A DNA stretch of 64,000 nt from Paenibacillus sp. JNUCC32 (GCF_014863545.1 NZ_CP062260.1:682001-746000); one strand, 5' to 3'. Positions 34,924 through 43,378 are shown, counted from the first letter of the stretch. The notes: generated from the sequence alone by a model not told the origin. Translations and numbers: made by a program.

Positions 34924-35637
34924 ATGGAGAATTTAAAAGACAAAAAAATATTAATTGTAGATGATGAACCGGAAATCAGAATTATGATCGAACGATTTTT
35001 AAGAAAAGAGGGCTTTTACCGTATTTACATGGCAGGCGACTGTGCTTCGGCTCTGTCGATCTGCCGAGAGGGTAAACCGGAAATCGCGATTCTCGATGTC
35101 ATGCTGCCTGATGGCGACGGATTCTCGCTTCTTTCTTCCATTAAACAGTTGACAGATATACCGATTCTTTTTCTCACCGCGCGAGGTGAGGATGAAGATC
35201 GATTGCTTGGACTGGGTTTGGGGGCAGATGATTACATTGTTAAACCTTTCCTGCCGAGGGAGCTGGTATTACGGCTTATGGCAATACTGAAGCGGGTTTA
35301 CTCCTCTCCCATGGCAGAGCGTCTGCCCGTCTTCCGATTGGGGGAACAGACGATAGACCTTGAGAGCGCTGTCGTGCACAGGAACCGAAAGGAACTGTCA
35401 TTGACGGCAAAGGAGCATGCGATTCTTGTGAAGTTGTACGAGAACCAAGGCCGAATCGTCACGAGCGATGCCTTATGTCAAGCCGTTTGGGGAGATGACA
35501 GCTACGGATACGAAAATACCTTAATGGTCCATATCAGACGGCTACGCGAAAAAATCGAGCGGGATCCTTCTAGACCGATTCATCTACTCACCGTTAGGGG
35601 ACTGGGATATAAGCTGATGGTGAAGGAGATACGTTAG
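34924..35637 (+). CDS. OmpR/PhoB-family response regulator
   Basis: The 237-residue protein has a receiver domain with the acidic pair DDEPE (13-15), phospho-acceptor D58 in AILDVMLPDG, the switch Thr in FLTARG and Lys in VKPF. It is followed by a winged helix with the transactivation loop and LMVHIRRLREKIE recognition region. Its stop overlaps the kinase start. The expected target is the divergent ABC operon. Confidence 0.93.
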   Translation: MENLKDKKILIVDDEPEIRIMIERFLRKEGFYRIYMAGDCASALSICREGKPEIAILDVMLPDGDGFSLLSSIKQLTDIPILFLTARGEDEDRLLGLGLGADDYIVKPFLPRELVLRLMAILKRVYSSPMAERLPVFRLGEQTIDLESAVVHRNRKELSLTAKEHAILVKLYENQGRIVTSDALCQAVWGDDSYGYENTLMVHIRRLREKIERDPSRPIHLLTVRGLGYKLMVKEIR

Positions 35638-37058
35638 TGGAGGGGATTATTCGCATATTACGGCGGTTTGTCGCCGCAACCCTATTGTTATCGTTATTTC
35701 TGCTTCTTTTTAATTTCGTATTACTAGGCACGCTAGTGTTCACGGAAAATGACCAGCATTCGTCCCCGGAAGGCATGGTTCAGCAAGTGGCCCAAGGCTT
35801 GGAGAAGCAGAAGGACAGCTTTCAACTGGACGGGCAAGCTACCGAGCTGCTGCGGCAGAATCATGCTTGGGCTATGCTGCTCGGTGAAAATGGTCATGTA
35901 ATCTGGGATTATCATTTACCTCATGATGTTCCTGATTCCTACAATCTAGTCGATGTAGCCAAGTTCTCACGATACTACCTCATGGATTATCCGGTTTATA
36001 CGTCGGAACATCAGAATGGCCTGATGGTCGTAGGGTATCCCAAGGAAAGCCACTGGAAGTATCAATTGGACTTCCTTGCAGAATGGATAAGCTCGTTGCC
36101 CCTGCGGATCGTGCTGCTGCTACTTTGTAATTTGGCGTTGGCTCTACTGATATCTATTGCCATTGGCACGCGGCTCATCAGAAAGATACGGCCTCTGGTG
36201 GATGGAGTCCACAATTTAGCTAGAGAGCAAGAGGTTCAGTTGGACACCAAAGGGATATTCGGTGATTTGGCCCGGAGCATGAATTCAGCGTCAGCAATAC
36301 TCCAGAACAAGACAGCCGCGCTGCAGTCACGGGATGAAGCACGCGCCAACTGGATTGCTGGGATCTCTCATGATATTCGGACGCCGCTCTCCCTCATACT
36401 CGGTTATGCCAGCGAAATGGAGGATCAATCGGACTTGACGGAGGAGCAGAGGCATCAGGCCGGTATTATCCGGAGCCAAGGCGAGAAGCTGCGTTCACTG
36501 GTAAGCGATCTGAATCTGGTCTCTATGCTTGAATATGAGATGCAGCCTTTGCACTTGAAGTACATCCGGCTATCGGTTCTGGGTAGGCAGGTTGTCACGG
36601 AATTTGTGAATCATGGTTTGGATGACCGGTATGACATTGAATTAAAACTAGCCGATGAAGCTATTCGGGTTCATGGGGACGAGAAATTGCTGCTTCGGGC
36701 AATCAGCAATCTTGTCCAGAACAGTGTGCGTCATAACCCGCAGGGCTGCAAAATTACAATAGAAACCTCTCTATCCCAAGACCGCTCCCAATATCGCATG
36801 ATCGTAAGGGATGATGGGCGAGGAATCCCGCAAGAGCAATTGGCGGAGATTACCGAATTGTACTTTTCTGCAAGGAGTAAACGCCCTGCCAAGCAAGGTC
36901 ACGGTCTGGGGCTTCCGATGGTAGCAAGGATTGCGAAGGCGCATCACGGCCATCTCATTCTTGCAAGTGGTGTGGACCAAAGAGGTCTAACAGCGATCAT
37001 GGAATTTCCTGTGCAGTCACGGAATGAAAAAGTGGAAGAAGGGGGTAGCCATCGATGA
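35637..37058 (+). CDS. Membrane sensor histidine kinase
   Basis: This 473-residue kinase has two membrane helices (about residues 10-32 and 155-180) bounding an extracellular domain of about 120 residues, and a HAMP-like linker. The phospho-acceptor His is in AGISHDIRTPLS, the N-box is NLVQNSVRHNP, and the G-boxes are DDGRGIP and GHGLGLPM. The extracellular loop is longer than in BceS-type intramembrane sensors, so it may bind its ligand directly. A GTG start overlaps the regulator stop by one base. Confidence 0.92.
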   Translation: MEGIIRILRRFVAATLLLSLFLLLFNFVLLGTLVFTENDQHSSPEGMVQQVAQGLEKQKDSFQLDGQATELLRQNHAWAMLLGENGHVIWDYHLPHDVPDSYNLVDVAKFSRYYLMDYPVYTSEHQNGLMVVGYPKESHWKYQLDFLAEWISSLPLRIVLLLLCNLALALLISIAIGTRLIRKIRPLVDGVHNLAREQEVQLDTKGIFGDLARSMNSASAILQNKTAALQSRDEARANWIAGISHDIRTPLSLILGYASEMEDQSDLTEEQRHQAGIIRSQGEKLRSLVSDLNLVSMLEYEMQPLHLKYIRLSVLGRQVVTEFVNHGLDDRYDIELKLADEAIRVHGDEKLLLRAISNLVQNSVRHNPQGCKITIETSLSQDRSQYRMIVRDDGRGIPQEQLAEITELYFSARSKRPAKQGHGLGLPMVARIAKAHHGHLILASGVDQRGLTAIMEFPVQSRNEKVEEGGSHR

Positions 37059-37093
37059 GACCCTAAATCCAATTGAAATGAGGTGGAGATATC

Positions 37094-37360
37094 TTGAAAA
37101 AGATGAGCTGGCACGGAAGATCGAAATTGGAGCGATTTGAGATGGCCACCACTTTTATAATGGATGTGATTCTCTATATCCCGCTTTTGATTATGAAGCT
37201 GATTAATTGTTCCGATAACTTTGACCGCAATCTTTCTGCTGACCAAAACTTCAAATTCAGCAAACCCTGCTATAACTCAAGAAGGCATAATATGAACAAA
37301 CAGAAACGGACTAATCAAGCTAGTCCGTTTCATTCTGCTTATATATCTAAGTTCCAGTAG
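37094..37360 (+). CDS. Small membrane protein after the kinase gene (C-terminus doubtful)
   Basis: The start is TTG 37094 (or ATG 37103) with AGGTGGAG upstream. The first 35 residues (KLERFEMATTFIMDVILYIPLLIMKLI) look like a real one-helix membrane peptide. The rest is unstructured and runs through the terminator hairpin at 37304, which is not expected of an intact gene. A frameshift or loss of the original stop near 37200 would explain this. Confidence 0.4.
   Translation: MKKMSWHGRSKLERFEMATTFIMDVILYIPLLIMKLINCSDNFDRNLSADQNFKFSKPCYNSRRHNMNKQKRTNQASPFHSAYISKFQ
37304..37336 (+). terminator. Terminator of the two-component operon
   Basis: AAACGGACTA pairs perfectly with TAGTCCGTTT around ATCAAGC, followed by a T-rich tail. 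Confidence 0.75.
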
Positions 37361-37591
37361 AGTCAAAAGGCTTCAATCCTATTCTACAGGAAATCAAGAA
37401 CTACTTGATTGAATTCATGAGGTGTCTAAGACCCAAAGGGGAGGTGGCCACAGTCTTGCATGGTTAGTCGTTTATGTAAAGTTTCAGCCGTCTGTTAATT
37501 AACAGCAACTGAGAGGAAATCTGCAATAATTGTTAGAGGTCGGTTTATCGACTAAAGGTGGAGATTTATACTAAAAAGGAGCGACTGGCGA

Positions 37592-37777
37592 ATGAAAAAG
37601 TCACTACTTCAATGGGTTATCATGCTATCGGCAGTTTACTGTATAGGACATATCTTATTTGATTTTAAAGAAACGCGATGGATGAGGATTCTTACCGGGG
37701 CAGTTGAAATATCATTCTTTGGAAGCATACTTCTCTATATTTATTTAAAAAGCGCCGAGGGAAATGAAAGGAATTAA
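37592..37777 (+). CDS. Small two-helix membrane protein (61 aa)
   Basis: It has two hydrophobic segments (LLQWVIMLSAVYCIGHILF, then ILTGAVEISFFGSILLYIYL) with a short polar loop. The ribosome site is AAGGAG, about 11 bases upstream. It is followed after two bases by the next gene, so the two are probably co-transcribed. No family recognised. Base composition is AT-rich compared with the flanking operons. Confidence 0.6.
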   Translation: MKKSLLQWVIMLSAVYCIGHILFDFKETRWMRILTGAVEISFFGSILLYIYLKSAEGNERN

Positions 37778-37779
37778 GT

Positions 37780-38253
37780 ATGAAGAGATATATTGAGTTT
37801 TCTTTTTATCTACCGTTTTTTGATTTGATAGATGATACGGACGAGGTATTCAATTTAGAAGAAATAATGAGACAACTAGATATTAGTTTTAATAAGATGG
37901 AATTGTATAACCAGTATTTATCTTATGGTGAAGGACCATTTAGGGCAGGAAAGGGAGACATTTTTGTCTTTTTTAAGAAAAATGATAAGGATAGTTTTAT
38001 ATTAATAGATTTGTTTAACGATTTTACCGATCAGCATAACATGGTGAAATTAGGAGTGCGTTGTGAAATTAAATATGATAAACAGATAAGGAATATACTA
38101 TATAATATTCATTCTGGGGCAGAGATTAAAAGTAAAACAAAAGAGAGTCATGATGATTTACTGAAGTTGGAGATCAGCAGCGAAGATTATCCAAAAGAAA
38201 TCCGTTATGGGGATCGAAAATACATAAAAAACATTTATTATGACGCTTTCTAA
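37780..38253 (+). CDS. Hypothetical protein, AT-rich accessory gene (157 aa)
   Basis: This soluble acidic protein with many Ile, Asp, Lys and aromatic residues has no recognisable motif. Codons are strongly AT-biased (AAA, ATT, TTT, GAT), unlike the neighbouring operons, which suggests recent transfer. The size and charge would suit an immunity-type protein, but nothing proves it. It is co-directional with the preceding small membrane protein and followed by a repeat element at 38293. Confidence 0.6.
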   Translation: MKRYIEFSFYLPFFDLIDDTDEVFNLEEIMRQLDISFNKMELYNQYLSYGEGPFRAGKGDIFVFFKKNDKDSFILIDLFNDFTDQHNMVKLGVRCEIKYDKQIRNILYNIHSGAEIKSKTKESHDDLLKLEISSEDYPKEIRYGDRKYIKNIYYDAF

Positions 38254-38292
38254 ACATCATGTTAGCAGTTCAAGAAGGCAGGAGATACATCT

Positions 38293-38440
38293 ATAACATA
38301 ATATTCGCGTTGCGGGGGCTTACACCCCTCGATCGTCCGATGTATAATCATGGAAGATAACTCGGATGACATCGAGCCGACCTAAGATAGGAGCTATCTA
38401 AGGCCGGCTCTCGTCGTAAATAAAGGAACGTTATTCAGAA
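38293..38440 (+). repeat. Hairpin repeat copy R1 (long form)
   Basis: Starts with TAACATAATATTCGCG and contains GGGGGCTTACACCCCTCGATC, followed by CATGGAAGA. The inner stem TCGTCCGA/TCGGATGA is followed by a second stem GAGCCG/CGGCTC. It ends with GAACGTTATTC, complementary to the left end. It lies right after the unknown gene at 37780 and aligns with R2. Confidence 0.65.
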
Positions 38441-38499
38441 ATTAGTGCAACTTATTAAACCAACAAATCATTTATGTTTTTCATGGGAGGTTATTAATA

Positions 38500-38880
38500 T
38501 TGCAAAGTCCAATTGCAAGCAGGGTAGATACAATCTTTATTCATGTAAGAGACTTAGAGAAGTCTGTAGACTGGTACAGCAAACTCCTTGGAATCGAAGT
38601 TAAAGATATAATCCAAGGACCAATTTATACTTTCGATATGGGACCTGGACGCCCTGGGCTAACACTTGATAATCATTGTTTTGATGAGATGTACGAACTG
38701 AAGACGTCGAATCAACCATTATTTAATTTGAGTGCAGATGATATCAATGCAGCGTATCGGTTTGTAAAAGAATTGGAAGCAGAGATTGTAACTGAAATTC
38801 AAACATTCCCTGATTTATCGGATTTCACATTTAAAGATCCTGATGGGAATATATTAATGATTTGTACTTGTTTCAGTTAA
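38500..38880 (+). CDS. VOC family (glyoxalase/bleomycin-resistance) protein
   Basis: This 126-residue protein has two babab repeats of the vicinal-oxygen-chelate fold: TIFIHVRDLEKSVDWYSKLLG at the start and FKDPDGNILMIC at the end. The first metal position is His and the last Asp/Asn-Ile-like (no clear Glu), so metal binding may be incomplete. Start TTG with GGGAGG upstream. A single gene between two repeats of the same family. Confidence 0.85.
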   Translation: MQSPIASRVDTIFIHVRDLEKSVDWYSKLLGIEVKDIIQGPIYTFDMGPGRPGLTLDNHCFDEMYELKTSNQPLFNLSADDINAAYRFVKELEAEIVTEIQTFPDLSDFTFKDPDGNILMICTCFS

Positions 38881-38922
38881 TGCCGAGATAGACTTATACG
38901 AGTATTTTTGGAGAAGGCACTA

Positions 38923-38965
38923 GCATCATATTGACGCATTGGGCTATTCCTCTCGATCTAAGTGG
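38923..38965 (+). repeat. Hairpin repeat copy R5 (degenerate)
   Basis: ATCATATTGACGCATTGGGC, then TATTCCTCTCGATC, aligns with the left half of R1/R2 (ATATTCACG..GGGC..CCCTCGGTC). The right half is not recognisable. It sits between the VOC and ankyrin genes. Confidence 0.4.
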
Positions 38966-39039
38966 AAAATGGTAAAATATAGGGTTTTTATCGAAAAGAA
39001 GAAGATATATAAATTCTGACGTCAGGAGAGAAAGCACAT

Positions 39040-40095
39040 ATGGGCAAGAAGAAAAAAAACTTACCGAAAAATTTTGATGAACTCATTGAAGCAGGCGATT
39101 TATCCGCATTACAAGAGGTATTTACCCGATGCGAATTGGATGCCCGTGGCGGTTACAGTAAATCAACAGCCTTGAGCTTTTACCAAGTACCGAATGAATT
39201 GGTTCGCTGGCTCGTAGAACAGGGTGCTGATATCAATGCTAGAGACAATTACGGAGCAACGCCTCTGCACAAACATGCCATGAGTTGGTGTAGTCATACG
39301 GAGCTGCTGCTTGATTTGGGTGCAGATCTGGAAGCCGTTGATGATCAGAACGAGACACCGTTATTTGCCGCCGCAGGTTCATTTAAACCAAAAGCGGTTC
39401 ACACGTTGGTTGCTAAAGGCGCTAATATCAGCGCAATAAATAAAATGAGACAGACTCCATTAGAAAAAGCTTTGGCCATGTGCAGGAACGCGGACATTGT
39501 CAATATGGCGGAAGTTGCCGATATTTTGCTAAACGCTGGAACAACTGTAACGCCGGAGATGCAAGACTCTATTAAGCGAATCGGAAACGACTTTGAATTT
39601 CACAGAGAAGGTTTTAATAAAGAATATTTGAATCAAACCGATGAGGCACTTTTACGTCTATATGAGCTATTTGATGTTCCTCCAGTAGAGAAGCGAAAGA
39701 CGCACGACGGCGCCTCTTCGATAACAGTATCAACAAAGGGATGGCAGGCACAACATCATGAACTCTGGAATTTACTCATTCCTTCAAAAGGACATGCAAA
39801 AACCGTACAGGGTGAGGTTATCCGGATTACTGGTAAAGTGTCATACGAAATTTTAGATAATGGCGGTATGAATTGGGATGATCAATATCGTAAAATGCTC
39901 AATCGTTTGATACATTACTTTAGCTTGGGTACACCATTAAATCCCGCTTCACTTCAGGAGGCAGGAATATTAGCGAAAGAACTTCACAACGGAAATGGCA
40001 GCGATGAGCCTGCGAGACTGTGCGAGCTGGCAGTGCATTGGGTTCTCAGCAATCCGAATCCTATTACTCTGGAGCAGCCTGACTATAAGCGATAA
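39040..40095 (+). CDS. Ankyrin-repeat protein
   Basis: The 351-residue protein starts with a basic tail, then four or so ankyrin repeats (about residues 15-165), for example INARDNYGATPLHKHAM, DLEAVDDQNETPLFAAA and INKMRQTPLEKAL. The C-terminal half (about 190-351) is a separate domain with PSKGHAKTVQGEVIRI and WDDQYRKMLNRLIHYF, which I do not recognise by function, although this pairing with ankyrins recurs in firmicute proteins. Probably a protein-protein interaction module. It has its own terminator. Confidence 0.83.
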   Translation: MGKKKKNLPKNFDELIEAGDLSALQEVFTRCELDARGGYSKSTALSFYQVPNELVRWLVEQGADINARDNYGATPLHKHAMSWCSHTELLLDLGADLEAVDDQNETPLFAAAGSFKPKAVHTLVAKGANISAINKMRQTPLEKALAMCRNADIVNMAEVADILLNAGTTVTPEMQDSIKRIGNDFEFHREGFNKEYLNQTDEALLRLYELFDVPPVEKRKTHDGASSITVSTKGWQAQHHELWNLLIPSKGHAKTVQGEVIRITGKVSYEILDNGGMNWDDQYRKMLNRLIHYFSLGTPLNPASLQEAGILAKELHNGNGSDEPARLCELAVHWVLSNPNPITLEQPDYKR

Positions 40096-40147
40096 CATAT
40101 ATTCGACTTATCAATGTATATAATAAGCATTTTTAAGCAGAATACAT

Positions 40148-40195
40148 TCCCTTTTTCTAAGCACTTCGTAGCTAAGAAAAAGGGGATATTATTTA
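40148..40195 (+). terminator. Terminator after the ankyrin gene
   Basis: TCCCTTTTTCTAAGCA pairs with TAGCTAAGAAAAAGGGGA around CTTCG, followed by a T-rich tail. Confidence 0.75.
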
Positions 40196-40288
40196 AATTT
40201 AATACATAAGAAATGTAAAGAGCGAAGTGAAATGAAGGAACTAATGAAGTGCGTTGTAGAATTACTCGAAGAAGATATTGACATCTGA

Positions 40289-40436
40289 TAACACCATATT
40301 CACGAAACGCGGCTTACACCCCTTGGTCTGCCAGAGACATGGAAGAAGTCATTTCAGGCAGACAACCCTGCACCACCTAAATGCATGGTAGCCTGTCGCT
40401 CTGCTCCTTTAAGGGGTTAGGATTCGTGAATACAAG
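40289..40436 (+). repeat. Hairpin repeat copy R2 (long form, best preserved)
   Basis: Ends ATTCACGAA (from 40299) and TTCGTGAAT pair perfectly, and just inside CACCCCTT pairs with AAGGGG. An inner stem GTCTGCC/GGCAGAC encloses CATGGAAGAAG. The left part reads TAACACCATATTCACGAA, then GGCTTACACCCCTTGGTC. It lies in the 388-base gap between the ankyrin and DinB genes. Confidence 0.7.
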
Positions 40437-40483
40437 AACTTTATAGGAAATATCCGCAAAATATTAAAGAAAGGGAGTTTTTT

Positions 40484-40990
40484 ATGGAGCTTCAAGAAAT
40501 CAAACAAAAATTAAAAGAGACCAGAGACGAATTATTTGGAATTCTTACTGGGTTGAGCGGAGATCAATTAAACCAACAGAAAGACTTAAACAGTTGGAGT
40601 ATTAGTCAGGTCTGTCAACATCTTTTTAAAACAGAGGAATTATATGTCGTAGCTATAAAGAAAGGGTTAAAGAGCAAAGAAGATTCGTTTATAGAAAATA
40701 AATCAGTCGAATTTCTGCTTGATAGAAGTCAAAAGCTAGAAGCTCCTGACATCGCTAAACCAACGGATGAATTTTTAGAATATGAAGAGATCATTGAGAA
40801 ACTAAACAATTCAAGACAGAAGTTACTTGAGCTATTAAATACAGTAGAAGACGAGTCAGTGCTGAGTAGAAGACATTTTATGCACCCAGTCTTTAAAGAT
40901 ATGTTATTAATTGAATGGGTTAAATCACTGTACTTACATGAACAAAGGCATATTAATCAAATAAATGAAATTATAGATAGACTTAAGTAA
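40484..40990 (+). CDS. DinB family protein (DinB_2)
   Basis: This 168-residue four-helix protein has the DinB/YfiT metal-site arrangement: His in SISQVCQHLFKTEE and a C-terminal HEQRHINQI that supplies the other two ligands. Many members act as thiol-dependent transferases (bacillithiol S-transferases), but this one's activity is unassigned. A strong AAAGGGAG site precedes the ATG. A single gene between repeat copies, AT-rich. Confidence 0.85.
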   Translation: MELQEIKQKLKETRDELFGILTGLSGDQLNQQKDLNSWSISQVCQHLFKTEELYVVAIKKGLKSKEDSFIENKSVEFLLDRSQKLEAPDIAKPTDEFLEYEEIIEKLNNSRQKLLELLNTVEDESVLSRRHFMHPVFKDMLLIEWVKSLYLHEQRHINQINEIIDRLK

Positions 40991-40997
40991 ATAAGCT

Positions 40998-41059
40998 GCA
41001 TATTCGAAAAAAAGGTGGATACAACCTATAGTTGGACATCGTGAATACATTAACGTTAG
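40998..41059 (+). repeat. Hairpin repeat copy R6 (truncated or degenerate)
   Basis: Left end GCATATTCG and right end ATCGTGAATACATTAACGTTAG resemble the outer ends of R2 (ATATTCACG, CGTGAATAC). The middle is missing. It lies between the DinB and phosphotransferase genes. Confidence 0.35.
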
Positions 41060-41098
41060 CCGAAACAACAAAAACCTAAAAGACAGGAGTTACCTTTA

Positions 41099-41953
41099 AT
41101 GTTATATACATTAGGACAAAAAATCGGAGAAGGTGGATGCTCTGAGGTTTTCGAAGTAGGGAATAATAGAATCATAAAACTAGCCAAAGAGAATACAAGT
41201 TTCGAAGCTTTAAGAAGAGAGTATTTGAATAATTGCATCGCTTGGGAATGTGGACTCCCTATTCCTCAGCCTTTTGAGTTAACGAAAATGAGTGGAAGAC
41301 CGGGGATTGTATTCGAACATATTGCAGGTAAAACTATGATGGAGCGTTTTTTTAATCAGGTTATCGTTAGCCATAACAACGAAGTTAAACAAGCGGACGT
41401 CCAGCTTACAGCTCAACTACTATTTCGCGTTCACCAAGCATTAGCTGAAGGTAAGGAATTGCCCTGCCAGAAAAGCATAATAAAATCAAACATTTTGAGT
41501 GTTAATTACCTGAGTGCCAGTGAAAAAGAGAGCGCAATTTCCTTATTAGAATCGCTAGAAACGAAACAATGCCTGTGTCATGGTGATCCAAATCCACGCA
41601 ACGTAATCGTCAAGGATGACGGAGAAGCAATCTTGTTAGACTGGATGAATGCAACCATAGGAAATCCTGAAGCAGATATTGCTGAGTATATTGTAATGAT
41701 TCGATATGCCGTATTGCCGTCCTCCTTTCCCGAGGAAACTAGAGATATGTTTGATTCGATTCGTGAGGATCTAATTGACATATTTATAGACGAATACTAT
41801 AGACTCTCTGGGATTTCTTATGATGATGTAGAGCCTTGGATAATACCGATTTTAGCAAGGAAATTGTCTGCTGATGCCATATCTGATGTTGAGAAGAAGA
41901 AGCTAGTTGCAGAGATAAGAAGAGACTTAGGGAAACAGAAAAATCGAGTGTAG
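41099..41953 (+). CDS. Aminoglycoside phosphotransferase/kinase-like family protein
   Basis: This 284-residue protein kinase-like phosphotransferase has a Gly-rich loop IGEGGCSEVF, Lys in RIIKLAKE, a Brenner-type catalytic loop CLCHGDPNPRNVI with the catalytic Asp, and the metal Asp in LLDWMNATIG. APH-family members phosphorylate antibiotics, choline or other small alcohols; the substrate cannot be told here. The GGAGTTACC site precedes the ATG. A single AT-rich gene, followed directly by repeat R3. Confidence 0.88.
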   Translation: MLYTLGQKIGEGGCSEVFEVGNNRIIKLAKENTSFEALRREYLNNCIAWECGLPIPQPFELTKMSGRPGIVFEHIAGKTMMERFFNQVIVSHNNEVKQADVQLTAQLLFRVHQALAEGKELPCQKSIIKSNILSVNYLSASEKESAISLLESLETKQCLCHGDPNPRNVIVKDDGEAILLDWMNATIGNPEADIAEYIVMIRYAVLPSSFPEETRDMFDSIREDLIDIFIDEYYRLSGISYDDVEPWIIPILARKLSADAISDVEKKKLVAEIRRDLGKQKNRV

Positions 41954-42031
41954 GCAATTCTTTCACGCTGGGGGCAATCCGGCCCTCGGTCCGGCAGAAG
42001 GTTTTCGAGAACCCTGATAACAGATTGCCCT
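41953..42031 (+). repeat. Hairpin repeat copy R3 (short form)
   Basis: GGGCAATC pairs with GATTGCCC at the ends, and GGTTTTCGAGAACC forms the inner hairpin. It contains TTTCACG, then CCCTCGGTCCGGCAG, shared with R4. It starts at the phosphotransferase stop and ends just before the convergent ECF operon, so it could also terminate either transcript. Confidence 0.6.
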
Positions 42032-42034
42032 GTC

Positions 42035-42616
42035 TTATTCAAGTAATCCCTTACTTATTTTCGTAATGAGATACCTGCTTATTTCTACCCATAGCCAGCT
42101 GTAGAAAAGCGAGAACACATAGACGATAGAGATCGTACTTAGGCTAACTGTAGATGAAACTGCAGGGCCCAGAACAGGAAATCGAAAAACGTATAGCAAC
42201 AAAAGGATTCCCGCCCACAAAGAAAACGATCCGGCAATCACGGCCGGCAAGCGTAATTTCAAATATAACAGCGAACCGCCAATCCCAAGCCCCAATAATC
42301 CTGTCGTAAAAGGAAAAACGATCAGTTCGCTAGGTTGGATAAAAAATACAAGCAGCATCGCGAGCAAATAGGCGGTCAGACCGGAACCGACGGAAAGGAT
42401 CGTACATAACACAATGGGGGCTGTGGCGAGGGGACTAATCAAGTAGCCTATCCCTGGCAATAAGCCTCCCATGGATTGAAAAATAGCGGATAACGAGGCA
42501 AGAAAAGCTACCGTAATCATTTTTCTTGTGGCAAATTGTGTCGCTCCATAACGGGTGTGAATCTCTGAAGCTTCTGCACTTACAGGCTTTAGCCAGTAAT
42601 TTTTCATGGAATTCAT
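42035..42616 (-). CDS. ECF transporter substrate-binding (S) component, substrate unknown
   Basis: This 193-residue protein has six predicted helices; GGLLPGIGYLISPLATAP and LTAYLLAMLLVFF resemble Firmicute S components (vitamin-binding EcfS subunits). It is the last gene of an operon with the complete energising module (A1, A2, T), overlapping the T gene by ATGA. The order suggests a dedicated group I ECF importer. I cannot match it to BioY, ThiT, RibU or other named S proteins. Confidence 0.72.
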   Translation of the reverse strand: MNSMKNYWLKPVSAEASEIHTRYGATQFATRKMITVAFLASLSAIFQSMGGLLPGIGYLISPLATAPIVLCTILSVGSGLTAYLLAMLLVFFIQPSELIVFPFTTGLLGLGIGGSLLYLKLRLPAVIAGSFSLWAGILLLLYVFRFPVLGPAVSSTVSLSTISIVYVFSLFYSWLWVEISRYLITKISKGLLE

Positions 42617-43377
42617 CGTTCAAAAACTTCTCCTTTCAACAGCATATGGATCAGAAGCAGAGCCAGCGCAGAAAGGATCGTCATCCAATCGCGCCAACCA
42701 TACTGTAAACGGCGTGCCCGGATTTTATTTCCCGGTAAGTAACAACGAGCGTCCATCGCGAGAGCCAGTTGGTTCGCACGGCGAAGCACGGCAACGAACA
42801 GAGCAACGAGAAGCTGGAGAAGAGATTGTGTTGTGGTTCGAAGACCTTCGCCTTTATAACACGCGTGTTTCACTTTTTGCGATTTCAACATGGAGTCGGT
42901 TTCATCGATAAAGAGCGGAATAAACCGGAAGGCCACCGAGATCATAAATACGAAATTCTGAACTGGAAATCGAACGAGAGTAAGCGGGCGTAGGATGGCC
43001 TCTAAACCGTCTGCCAGCTTGGTCGGAGGGGTTGTTGCATTGAGCGCTATAGCCGTTGTGATAAAAAAAATGAGCTTGCAAGGCAGGAGAATTGCATTTT
43101 TAAGACTGCCTAATAGCATGTGGAAACAAAACAGCGTGAGCAGCAGGGGAAGCAAACCCAGCAGACCGTTCCATAAATAAGCTAGCGGCAATCGGGCGGC
43201 GAGAACCAACGACAATCCAACGATTGCATAGAAAACCACGCTGACTAGATCATTTGAGATGGTTACCAAAGATAAATATGTCGCTGTAAAGATAAGTTTT
43301 GAACGAGGATCCAAGTCTTGCAAAAAAGAGCGCGTGTTCATAGACGGCCCGAAAGACAGCAGCTTCAACCATTGCAT
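42613..43377 (-). CDS. ecfT: ECF transporter transmembrane (T) component
   Basis: This 254-residue protein has the EcfT profile: N-terminal MNTRSFLQDLDPRSKLIF (the DPR motif), five or so helices, and the long cytoplasmic coupling helices with RRANQLALAMDARCY, the Ala-Arg-containing motif that docks into the two ATPases. It starts one base after the EcfA2 stop. It couples ATP hydrolysis to movement of the S protein. Confidence 0.87.
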   Translation of the reverse strand: MQWLKLLSFGPSMNTRSFLQDLDPRSKLIFTATYLSLVTISNDLVSVVFYAIVGLSLVLAARLPLAYLWNGLLGLLPLLLTLFCFHMLLGSLKNAILLPCKLIFFITTAIALNATTPPTKLADGLEAILRPLTLVRFPVQNFVFMISVAFRFIPLFIDETDSMLKSQKVKHACYKGEGLRTTTQSLLQLLVALFVAVLRRANQLALAMDARCYLPGNKIRARRLQYGWRDWMTILSALALLLIHMLLKGEVFER

Positions 43378-43378
43378 G

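Noticed and set aside
40233..40289. Short frame (MKELMKCVVELLEEDIDI) ending just before repeat R2
   Set aside because: Only 18 codons without a ribosome site; could be a truncated gene end but cannot be supported.
37592..42031. CRISPR array as an explanation of the repeats
   Set aside because: The repeats are 45-150 bases long, imperfect, and separated by whole genes rather than uniform short spacers; no cas genes are present.
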